A DNA stretch of 64,000 bases from Piliocolobus tephrosceles. Its lineage: Eukaryota > Chordata > Mammalia > Primates > Cercopithecidae. The notes below the pieces were generated by a model. It saw nothing but the letters and a program-made list of their open reading frames with translations, searched no databases and was not told the origin of the DNA. The stretch covers positions 47,266,616-47,330,615 of the forward strand of contig NC_045436.1 in NCBI RefSeq assembly GCF_002776525.5. The letters are read 5' to 3'. Position numbers and translations under genes: made by a program. Position 1 is the stretch's first letter, and each line of letters opens with the position of its first letter. Shown in pieces: positions 11,637-20,935 of the stretch.

Positions 11637-11717
11637 CATTATACTTTAAGTTCTAGGGTACATGTGCATAATGTGCAGGTTTGTTACATATGTATACTTG
11701 CGCCATGTTGGTGTGCT

Positions 11718-11753
11718 GCACCCATTAACTCGTCAGCACCCATCAACTCGTCA
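11718..11753. repeat. 18-bp tandem duplication in the L1 3'UTR
   Basis: GCACCCATTAACTCGTCA is followed directly by GCACCCATCAACTCGTCA, differing by one base. The remembered L1 3'UTR carries this word once, so it is probably a copy-private or subfamily duplication. Confidence 0.8.
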
Positions 11754-11856
11754 TTTACATCAGGTATAACTCCCAATACAATGCCTCCCCCCGCCCTCCC
11801 CATGATAGGCCCCAGTGTGTGATGTTCCCCTTCCTGAGTCCAAGTGATCTCATTGT

Positions 11857-14800
11857 TCAGTTCCCACCTATGAGTGAGAACATGTGGTGTTTGGTTTTCT
11901 GTTCTTGTGATAGTTTGCTGAGAATGATGGTTTCCAGCTGCATCCATGTCCCTACAAAGGACACGAACTCATCCTTTTTTATGGCTGCATAGTATTCCAT
12001 GGTGTATATGTACCACATTTTCTTAATCCAGTCTGTCACTGATGGACATTTGGGTTGATTCCAAGTCTTTGCTATTGTGAACAGTGCCACAATAAACATA
12101 CGTGTGCATGTGTCTTTATAGCAGCATGATTTATAATCCTTTGGGTATATACCCAGTAATGGGATGGGTGGATCTTACGGTACTTCTAGTTCTAGATCCT
12201 TGAGGAATCGCCATACTGTTTTCCATAATGGTTGAACTAGTTTACAATCCCACCAACAGTGTAAAAGTGTTCCTATTTCTCCACATCCTCTCCAGCACCT
12301 GTTGTTTCCTGACTTTTTAATGATAGCCATTCTAACTGGTGTAAGATGGTATCTCATTGTGGTTTTGATTTGCATTTCTCTGATATCCAGTGATGCTGAG
12401 CATTTTTTCGTGTGTCTATTGGCTGTATGAATGTCTTCTTTTGAGAAATGTCTGTTCATATCCTTTGCCCACTTTTTGTTTTTTTCTCGTAAATTTGTTT
12501 GAGTTCTTTGTGGGTTCTGGATATTAGCCCTTTGTCAGATGAGTAGATTGCAAAAATTTTCTCCCACTCTGTGGGTTGCCTGTTCACTCTGATGGTAGTT
12601 TCTTTTGCTGTGCAGAAGCTCTTTAGTTTAATCATATCCCATTTGTCAATTTTGGCTTTTGTTGCTGTTGCTTTTGGTGTTTTAGACATGAAGTCCTTGC
12701 CCATGCCTATATCCTGAATGGTATTACCTAGGTTTTCTTCTAGGGTTTTTATGGTATTAGGTCTAACATTTAAGTCTCTAATCCATCTTGAATTAATTTT
12801 CCTATAAGGAGTAAGGAAAGGATCCAGTTTCAGCTTTCTACTTATGGCTAGCCAATTTTCCCAGCACCATTTATTAAATAGGGAATTCTTTCCCCATTTC
12901 TTGTTTTTGTCAGGTTTGTCAAAGATCAGATGGCTGTAGATGTGTGATATTATTTCTGAGGGCTGTGTTCTGTTCCATTGGTCTATATCTCTGTTTTGGT
13001 ACCACAGTACCATGCTGTTTTGGTTACTGTAGCCTTGTAGTATAGTTTGAAGTCAGGTATCGTGATGCCTCCAGCTTTGTTCTTTTGACTTAGGATTGTC
13101 TTGGCAATGCGGGCTCTTTTTTGGTTCCATATGAACTTTAAAGCAGTTTTTTCCAATTCTGTGAAAAAATTCATTGGTAGCTTGATAGGGATGGCATTGA
13201 ATCTATAAATGAACTTGGGCAGTATGGCCATTTTCACGATATTGATTCTTCCTATCCATGAGCATGGTATGTTCTTCCATTTGTTTGTGTCCTCTTTTAT
13301 TTCACTGAGCAGTGGTTTGTAGTTTTCCTTGAAGAGGTCCTTTACATCCCTTGTAAGTTGGATTCCTAGGTATTTTATTCCCTTTGAAGCAATTGTAAAT
13401 GCAAGTTCATTCATGATTTGGCTCTCTGTTTGACTGTTACTGGTGTATAAGAATGCTTGTGATTTTTGCACATTAATATTGTATCCTGAGACTTTGCTGA
13501 AGTTTCTTATCAGCTAAGGAGATTTTGGGCTGAGACAATGGGGTTTTCTAAATATACAATCATGTCATCTGCAAACAGGGACAATTTGACTTCTTCTTTT
13601 CCTAATTGAATACCCTTTATTTCTTTCTCTTGCCTGATTGCCCTAGCCAGAACTTCCAACACTATGTTGAATAGGAGTGATGAGAGAGGACATCCTTGTC
13701 TTGTGCCAGTTTTCAAAGGGAATTTTTCCAGTTTTTGCCCATTCAGTATGATATTGGCTGTGGGTTTTTCATAAATAGCTCTTATTATTTTGAGATACGT
13801 TCCATCAATACCGAATTTATTGAGCGTTTTTAGCATGAAGGGCTGTTGAATTTTGTCAAAGGCCTTTTCTGCATCTATTGAGATAATTGTGTGGTTTTTG
13901 TCTTTGTTTCTGTTTATATGCTGGATTACGTTTATTGATTTGCGAATGTTGAACCAGCCTTGCATCCCAGGGATGAAGCCCACTTGATCATGGTGGATAA
14001 GCTTTTTGATGTGCTTCTGAATCCGGTTTGCCAGCATTTTATTGAGGATTTTTGCATTGATGTTCATCAGGGAGATTGGTCTAAAATTTTCTTTTTTTGT
14101 TGTGTCTCTGCGAGACTTTGGTATCAGGATGATGTTGGCCTCATAAAATGAGTTAAATGAGCCCTGAGAGCCCAGAAGGCGATCACAGCTGAGCGTGGGC
14201 CACCTGAGAATCCCAGGGAGACCAGAGTACCAGGGACGCGGCGGCCTGCTCAGGAGCTGTCCCCCACGCCAGGTGACACTGCCCACCAGGCCTTCAAGGC
14301 CAACAACGCTGGTGAGAGTGGCTCTGTGCCCGTGGAGGTGGGGTGGGCTGCAGCCAGGAAGGAGGTGCAGCCCCTGTGGACCTCCCCTCAGCCTCCTGTG
14401 CTGCTGCCTGTGTTGGCAGCCCCAGTCCTCGGAGTTAGGGGCCTTGGCCCCCAGCTGACCTGATGAGGGTGCCGAGACCTTGACAAACAAGTGGTCCTGG
14501 ACATATGGGCCCTACAGAGCAGAAGGCCCGGAAGGGTGGATTCCTTTTTTTTCTATTGATTGGAATAGTTTCAGAAGGAATGGTACCAGCTCCTCCTTGT
14601 ACCTCTGGTAGAATTCAGCTGTGAATCCATCTGGTCCTGGACTTTTTTTGGTTGGTAGGCTATTAATTATTGCCTCAATTTCAGAGCCTGCTATTGGTCT
14701 ATTCAGGGATTCAACTTCTTCCTGGTTTAGTCTTGGGAGAGTGTACGTGTCCAGGAAATTATCCATTTTTTCTAGATTTTCTAGTTGATTTGCGTAGAGG

Positions 14801-16049
14801 TGTTTATAGTATTCTCTGATGGTAGTTTGTATTTCTGTGGGGTCGGTGGTGATATCCCCTTTATCATTTTTTATTGCGTCTATTTGATTCTTCTCTCTTT
14901 TCTACTTTATTAGTCTTGCTAGCGGTCTGTCAATTTTGTTGATCTTTTCAAAAAACCAACTCCTGGATTCACTCAATTGATTTTTGGAGGGTGTTTTGTG
15001 TCTCTGTCTGCTTCAGTTCTGCTCTGATCTTAGTTATTTCTTGTCTTCTGCTAGCTTTTGAATGTGTTTGCTCTTGCTTCTCTAGTTCTTTTAATTGTGA
15101 TGTTAGAGTGTCCATTTTAGATCTTTCCAGCTTTCTCTTGTGGGCATTTAGTGCTATAAATTTCCCTCTACACACTGCTTTAAATGTGTCCCAGAGATTC
15201 TGGTATGTTGTATCTTTGTTCTCATTGGTTTCAAAGAACATCTTTATTTCTGCCTTCATTTCGTTATGTACCCAGTAGTTATTCAGGAGCAGGTTATTCA
15301 GTTTCCTTGTAGTTGAGCGGTTTTGATTGAGTTTCTTAATCCTGAGTTCTAGTTTGATTGCACTGTGGTCTGACAGTTTGTTATAATTTCTGTTCTTGTA
15401 CATTTGCTGAGGAGTGCTTTACTTCCAATTATGTGGTCAATTTTGGAATAAGTGTCATGTGGTTCTGAGAAGAATGTATATTCTGTTGATTTGGGGTGGA
15501 GAGTTCAGTAGATGTCTATTAGGTCCACTTGCTGCAGAGCTGAGTTTAATTCCTGGATATCCTTGTTAACTTTCTGTCTCGTTGATCTGTCTAATGTTGA
15601 CAGTGGGGTGTTGAAGTCTCCCATTATTATTGTATGGGAGCCTAAGTCTCTTTGTAAGTCTCTAAGGACTTGCTTTATGAATCTGGGTGCTCCTGTATTG
15701 GGTTCCTATATATTTAGGATAGTTAGCTCTTCCTGTTGAATTGATCCCTTTACCATTATGTAATGGCCTTCTTTGTCTCTTTTGATCTTTGATGGTTTAA
15801 AGTCTGTTTTATCAGAGACTAGGATTGCAACCCCTGCTTTTTTTTGTTCTCCATTTGCTTGGTAGATCTTCCTCCATCCCTTTATTTTGAGCCTATGTAT
15901 GTCTCTGCATGTGAGATGGGTCTCCTTAATACAGCAGACTGATGAGTCTTGACTCTTTATCCAGTTTGCCAGTCTGTGTCTTTTAATTGGAGCATTTAGT
16001 CCATTTACATTTAAGGTTAATATTGTTATGTGTGAACTTGATCTGTCAT
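11857..16049 (-). pseudogene. L1 ORF2 relic (endonuclease / reverse transcriptase), disrupted
   Basis: ORF2 encodes the protein that nicks DNA and reverse-transcribes L1 RNA at the break. Here all regions are present in order: start codon complement at 16047-16049, endonuclease part to about 15330, the middle region, the reverse transcriptase with a readable FADD catalytic motif at 13564-13575, and the C-terminal cysteine region ending at the stop near 11857. Length without the insert is close to the usual ~1275 codons. The frame is broken repeatedly: one base is missing within the first codons, and open pieces at 11857-12099, 12175-12459, 12456-13013, 12983-13471, 13510-14152, 14512-14766 and 14969-15403 lie in different frames. 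A foreign block enters near codon 506, at the N-terminal edge of the reverse transcriptase domain. Confidence 0.93.
14156..14532. other. GC-rich non-L1 insert inside L1 ORF2 (origin unknown)
   Basis: Left of 14155 (CATAAAATGAGTTA) and right of 14533 (AGGGTGGATTCC) the sequence is ordinary L1, and the two edges rejoin where the L1 consensus reads GAGTTAGGGAGGATTCC. The ~377 bp between are GC-rich with several CpGs, unlike L1 or the rest of the window. No A-tail or clear target-site duplication is seen, so ordinary L1-type retrotransposition is not supported. On the plus strand a frame of about 50 codons runs to 14311, followed by GTGAGAG, and a pyrimidine-rich TGCTGCCTGTGTTGGCAG ends at 14419. 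This resembles exon, 108-nt intron and exon from a GC-rich gene. I do not recognise the gene. It is not Alu, SVA or a known LTR to my eye. Confidence 0.75.
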
Positions 16050-16112
16050 TATGATATTAACTGGTTATTTTGCTCCTTAGTTAATGTAGTTTCTTCCTAG
16101 CCTCGATGGTCT

Positions 16113-16517
16113 TTACATTTTGGCATGTTTTTGCAATGGCTGGTACCGGTTGTTCCTTTCCATGTTTAGGGCTTCCTTCAGGGTCTCTTGTAAGGCAGGC
16201 CTGGTGGTGACAAAATCTCTAAGCATTTTCTTATCTGTAAAGGATTTTATTTCTCCTTCACTTATGAAACTTAGTTTGGCTGGATACGGAATTCTGGGTT
16301 TAAAATTCTTTTCTTTAAGAATGTTGAATATTGGCCCCCATTCTCTTCTGGCTTGTAGAGTTTCTGCCAAGAGATCTGCTGTCAGTCTGATGGGCTACCC
16401 TTTGTGGGTAACGCGACCTTTCTCTCTGGCTGCCCTTAAGATTTTTTCCTTCATTTCAACTTTGGTGAATCTGGCAATTATGTGTCTTGGAGTTGCTCTT
16501 CTCGAGGAGTATCTTTA
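16113..16517 (-). pseudogene. L1 ORF1 relic, C-terminal part
   Basis: ORF1 encodes the RNA-binding chaperone of L1. Only about the last 135 codons remain, ending in the usual C-terminus at the stop at 16113. An 85-codon piece (16113-16370) is still open. The element is cut off just upstream, so the coiled coil and part of the RNA-binding domain are absent. The 63-bp gap to the ORF2 start is the normal inter-ORF spacer. Confidence 0.9.
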
Positions 16518-16555
16518 GGCAGTGTTCCCACCAGTCTCCCAGAATTTCTTTGCAA

Positions 16556-16990
16556 TTTTTTTTTTTTTTGTATTAGTATAAAATTGCAAGAAAACTAAAG
16601 ATTCATTAAGATACAATATATAGGTAAATTGTATGTTCACACTGTTAAATTAGTTGATATGAACAAAATCTCTACATACATTGTAAGAAACATAACATAT
16701 CAAATATCCCTCTACCTACTATTAATCTAATTATAACATTTTACCATATTCACATTAGTTTTACTTTTAAAGGAAAATGTAAAGAAACACATCAAGTCTT
16801 TTTTGTATCCTTTCTTGATCCCATTTTTCTTCAATTCAAAAGATACCAACTGTCCTCAATTATTTAATTTGCATTATTCTATGAATATTTTACATTTTTC
16901 ACAAACATATATATCCATAATAAGGCAAATATGTTATTTTCTGTAGTTGTCTATGTATTTGAAAATAATTACAAACTAGTTAAGAGGTCA
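16556..16990 (+). mobile_element. Possible old L1M-type fragment
   Basis: After a T run the order resembles an old L1 3' region: GTATAAAATTGCAAG, then TTTTGTATCC...TTGATCCCATTTTTCTTC and CCAACTGTCCTCAATT. It is highly diverged, with no coding content. It could instead be partly unique DNA. Confidence 0.4.
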
Positions 16991-17319
16991 GGGATTTGCT
17001 ATAGACGAAATAATAAGATTTACTAGAGGCAAAAGCACAAAATCATAAAATGCTAATGCCAGAAAGGACTGCGAAAATCATCTATATAACACCCATCTTA
17101 TTCAGTACTCATGTTGATGAATATGAGGACTTTTCTAGAGAAAGATGAGACCTCTCCCCATAATCTATATGTTTCACTATTTCTGAGGTTTGTCTGAGGA
17201 GAAAGGGGGAGGTTTGAGTGTCTGCCACCCCCATTTCTCCCCACAAAGGTGGTAGAATTGCCATATAAGTATAGGGGAAAAAACTATTTTTTTGGTTACC
17301 ATATTCACACACTCAACAC

Positions 17320-18205
17320 TTCTGTGACCAGACATGTGGGTTTTCCACATCAAACAATTCTCCCAGTCCCCGTGGACATCAACTGTGTGTCCAGCAATTT
17401 AATTCTAAGACTAACCAGTGCAGTTAGCAAAGACCCCACACGTTAAGGACTCAGTAGCACAAGACTGCCTCTCACTTCAGATGCTAATCACAGGTAGTAG
17501 GTCCCTAGATTATCCCCAATTTCTGTCTGACTTAGCTACAAATCAGAGGTTCCCACCATCCCCTTCTTGTGTTGGGTAATTTCCTAAAGTGGTTCACAGA
17601 ACCCAGACAAGCAATTCCACTTACGATTGCTAATTTATTTCAAAGGATATTTTAAAGGATACAGCTGAACAGCCAGATGAAGAGGTACATAGGGCAAGGT
17701 CTGGCAAGATCCCGTGTGCAGGAGCTTTTGTACGTGTAAAGTTGGGGTGCGCCCCCTCTTGGCACATAGATGTATTCTCCAGCCTGGAAGCCCTCTGAAC
17801 TCAGTAGTAGGGTTCTTTATTGAGGCTTCATCAAGGAGGCATAATCAATTTTTAACTCAATGTGTAATCCCTCATGCCTTCCTGCAGGATGAGGGCTGGA
17901 GCTAAAAGCTCCAAACTTGTAACCATGGCTTGGTCTTCCTGGTCACCAGGAAGACCAGGTGACCAGCTCCCATCCAGCGTCCCACCAAGAGTCACCTCAT
18001 TAGAATTAAAAGACCCTCTGATCACCCACAAAGTTCTAAGGAATTAGAAGCTCTATGTCAGGAACTGAGGCCAAAGACCAAACAAAAGGACAAAAAATGC
18101 ACCTAACACTTGTATCACTCAGGAAATTACAAAGGTTTTAGGGTTCTGTGTCAGGAACTAAGAGCAGAAACCAAGTATGTTATTTGTACTATGTCACAAC
18201 TGAAA
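17320..18205 (-). mobile_element. ERVL/MLT2-like solo LTR, reverse
   Basis: In reverse orientation it reads as a long LTR. Matching blocks include TTAAGGACTCAGTAGCACAAG, CAGAGGTTCCCACCATCCCC, TTTATTTCAAAGGATATTTT, AGCCAGATGAAGAGGTACAT, TTGGGGTGCGCCCCCTC, CCACCAAGAGTCACCTCATT and TGTGTCAGGAACTAAGAGC. No internal proviral genes flank it, so it is a solo LTR. The family name is from memory. A 27-bp palindrome (17931-17957) is absent from the remembered consensus. Confidence 0.7.
17931..17957. repeat. Perfect 27-bp palindrome inside the LTR
   Basis: TGGTCTTCCTGGT, one C, then ACCAGGAAGACCA. Related LTR sequence runs directly from CTGGT to GACCAGC, so ~15 bp appear to be an inverted copy of the adjacent sequence. 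A second, overlapping 9-bp inversion (CTGGTCACC / GGTGACCAG) results. Confidence 0.9.
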
Positions 18206-18480
18206 CCCTACTAACTCAGCGGCAACCTTTTATCCTCCCAGCTCCTCATCACTCCTACTGGTCCTGGTCTTTGCTCTCCTGCTAACCAGGATCCACAGCC
18301 GTTGAGTCCTGGCCAGAAGGCTATCCATGCTTTCCTCACATTTCCTTCTCATCATTTCAAACATTTATATAAGATGTAGATTTCTCCTTTACTTGACTCC
18401 TGTCTCTGAGAAAAGTAGGCCACACATCTCTGCATATTCTCATTCTTACACAGTTAAATTACTCTTTCTTATTTTAAATG
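18206..18480. other. Unique DNA, no gene seen
   Basis: This is a short spacer between the LTR and an L2 relic with no recognised content. Confidence 0.4.
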
Positions 18481-18700
18481 AACACTCACTGCTCTCCTTT
18501 CTCCCTTTTATCTAGAATGCCTTTCTCTTCTGGCAAAAGTTTTACCTCATCTTTAAAGGTATTCTGCAAACATCACCTCCTTTGTACATTTTCTAGATTA
18601 ACTAATATAATCTTTCTCTTTTGAACTTGTATTATAATTTGTACCTTCTCTCTGGCACTTTATCATTTTATACATTGCAAACCAATTGTGTCATCCTATT
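18481..18700 (+). mobile_element. L2 LINE 3'-end fragment
   Basis: CATCACCTCCTTTGTACA, CTGGCACTTTATCATTTTAT and the preceding GAATGCCTTTCTCTTCTGGC follow the order of the L2 3' region (normally TGTCACCTCCTC then a GCACTTATCA-like word). Confidence 0.6.
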
Positions 18701-19454
18701 TTTTTGCCCTTATCAATATGAAAAATTGGGGGAGGATAAAACTACATAGTTCTAATTTTTGTAGCCCCATTAGTATCTATTGGAGTATGTGGCATTTAAA
18801 AAATATATAAACATTGAATTCTATTTCTCTTGAGGTTAAGAAAGGACTCAGTAGTTGAAGAAGTGATCAAAGCTATCATTGTGTTTAAAAAAAGAAGGAG
18901 GGGGGGTTTCTGTCCATGAAATATATTGGCCTATCTGAGGATCAAAGCTTTGACTTCATTCATCTCATGCTTCACAAAGTTTGCATAATTAACACTGTCT
19001 GCCTTGGGTGCTTTAGTCTTGCCAGAAACTGGTAACTTTTGAATATCCTTTGTGTTGTTATATAAAGATTCTCTGTGCAAAAGTAATTGCTTTCCTCAGC
19101 TGAGAAGGTCATAACTTTTCATAGTAGATAAGAGTATGTGCTTAATAAATAAGCTGACCAAGTCTATTTTAGTTTCTATGAGACATGCTTGTGCCTACTT
19201 TTTTCTCCATTGTTGATTATGTGTTTAGTGAGTGCTAGTTATGATGTAGACACTGTATAAAAGCATACCATTGGCATGGGTTTGATTTGTTAGAAGTCAA
19301 AATACTGAAATATCTGAATAAATAAATTAGTGACCTGTAACATCACTTCTATCCTTACCTACATATTCTGTTGGGACAAGGGAGCAAATCTGCATCTCAT
19401 TCAACTTCCTGATTTCTCTCTGTTGCCCGGATATGTTAGATTAAATACAACCAC
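18701..19454. other. Unique DNA, no gene seen
   Basis: AT-rich and without recognised repeats. A short G7 run (18902-18908) and a fragment GTGCAAAAGTAATTGC (19075-19090) are the only notable words. Confidence 0.4.
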
Positions 19455-19902
19455 ATATTCCTTGCAGCTCCTCCTATAAAGAGGTGGAGTCCATTTTCCC
19501 ACTCTTTGAAACTGATCTGTCCTTGGGACTTGCTTTGATAGAATGCAACAAAAGTGATATGTGGCTTCTAAACTTCTATTTTAAGAGGCTTTGTAGCTTT
19601 TACTTTTGCCCTCTTAGAATACTTCCAGAATCATATAAAAAGTCCAGGTGATAGTTTGCACAGAGAGAGAGCTTCCCAGTTGTCAGGGCCATTCCAGTCA
19701 TCCTACTGAGGCCCTAGGCATGTGAATGAAGCCACCTTAGAGCCCCAAGCCCCACTCGGGCCACAAGTTGACTGAACCCCATGAGTGAGCCCAGATGAGG
19801 CAAACATAATTGCCTAGTCAACTCACAGAACCATGAGAAGTGATAAATCACCATCAAGCCATTAAGTGGTTGCTTTGCTATACAGAAAAAGATAACTAGC
19901 CA
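19455..19902 (+). mobile_element. MLT1-type MaLR LTR
   Basis: The order matches the older MLT1 LTRs: GAGGTGGAGTCCATTTTCCC, GATCTGTCCTTGGGACTTGC, TTTGATAGAATGCAACAAAAG, GTGAGCCCAGATGAG, CATTAAGTGGTTGC and a terminal AAAAAGATAACTAGCC-like word. There is no internal region, so it is a solo LTR relic. Confidence 0.78.
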
Positions 19903-20845
19903 TATGTTAGTTAGGTCTATTTAGCTTGATTCCCTAATCTCTGAAATATGCAAAGGTGGAATTTCCCATTCACCTTTCCCAATTATGGCAAAGCATATAA
20001 TAACATCTAAAATAAGCTCAAAATAAAGGCCATTCCAATGAAAGATTGGACCTCTCTAAGTTTCAGTTTTCTAACTAGTAGAGTTATTGGATTAAATGAA
20101 ATTTAGGATTCTTTTTGTTCTACCTCCCATAACACCAGCTCATTGTGTTAGGTGAATTCTCTGGAAGAATTGGAACTAATGATTCTATTTTATTTGACTT
20201 TTTGTCTTCCGTCTGGATTGTTCTGTCCAGTGTGTTCCTTAAATGTTCAAGATAGATGAAAGGTACCAAATGAAACAGACAAGAACTCCAAGTCTGTGGG
20301 GGGCACAAGAATCTTCCACTCTGCTTTTCCTGTGAAAATTCTGTTCTTCCAATATATAAATGAGCTGTACTCATCCAAACCTGTGTTTAAATTGCACATA
20401 GTTATGGGATAAAGATCTGCTGGCACATTCAGGAAGATGATCTGTGCTTCTACTGAATTTTTAGGTGTAAGAGTCAGCATACACATTTGCTGAGTCCATG
20501 TCCCAAGGCTCTGAGAAGGTTCATGGCACAAGATACCCAATGTGCTAAATAAAAGGCAGATTGTGACTTTGCTATTTAGATTTATTCACTAAGGTGGTTT
20601 TGGCTATTGCATCTGAGATCTTTGCAGCTGACTGGTTGTATGCATTTGACTTGAATTCTTATGTGCTTGCTAGATGTTTTAGGTTTTGCTCTGTAACCTT
20701 GAATGGCATTGTGTCAATTAAATCACATAGTGGGGAAATGACTTAGACTGCCAAGAGTTATTGAACAAAATTTCATTTAGCATTGAGAAAAAAATTGTTG
20801 AAGACAAAAATTCATAGAGTTTTGGAATCAAAAACAATTTAGAAA
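19903..20845. other. Unique DNA, no gene seen
   Basis: The overlapping reverse frames at 20120-20540 lack splice sites or recognisable domains and are treated as chance. Confidence 0.4.
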
Positions 20846-20935
20846 CCATTTAGTGAGGAGAATGGGACTCACAGAACAGAGTGATGTGCCCAAAGTCACT
20901 AAGCTAGTTAATGGCATTCTGTGCAACTTTAAAAT
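20846..20935 (-). mobile_element. MIR-like SINE fragment
   Basis: AATGGGACTCACAGAACAGAG followed by GATGTGCCCAAAGTCACTAA and CTAGTTAATGGCA matches the conserved MIR core in reverse. Confidence 0.5.

Larger units (their letters stand above)
11591..16517 (-). mobile_element. LINE-1 (primate L1PA/L1PB-type), 5' truncated, with a GC-rich insert
   Basis: The element reads right to left: the C-terminal part of ORF1, the inter-ORF spacer, the whole ORF2 region, the 3'UTR and an A-tail (plus strand 11591-11635, with an ATT-type microsatellite). The 3'UTR words TACATGTGCATAATGTGCAG and CACCTATGAGTGAGAACATG identify a primate-lineage L1. Exact subfamily is not assigned. It is truncated at about 16517 inside ORF1, so the 5'UTR promoter is missing. 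Frameshifts, stops and the foreign block at 14156-14532 make it inactive. Confidence 0.95.

Noticed and set aside
19075..19090. GTGCAAAAGTAATTGC, resembling the MADE1 mariner MITE tip
   Set aside because: Only ~16 bases match and no palindromic partner follows.
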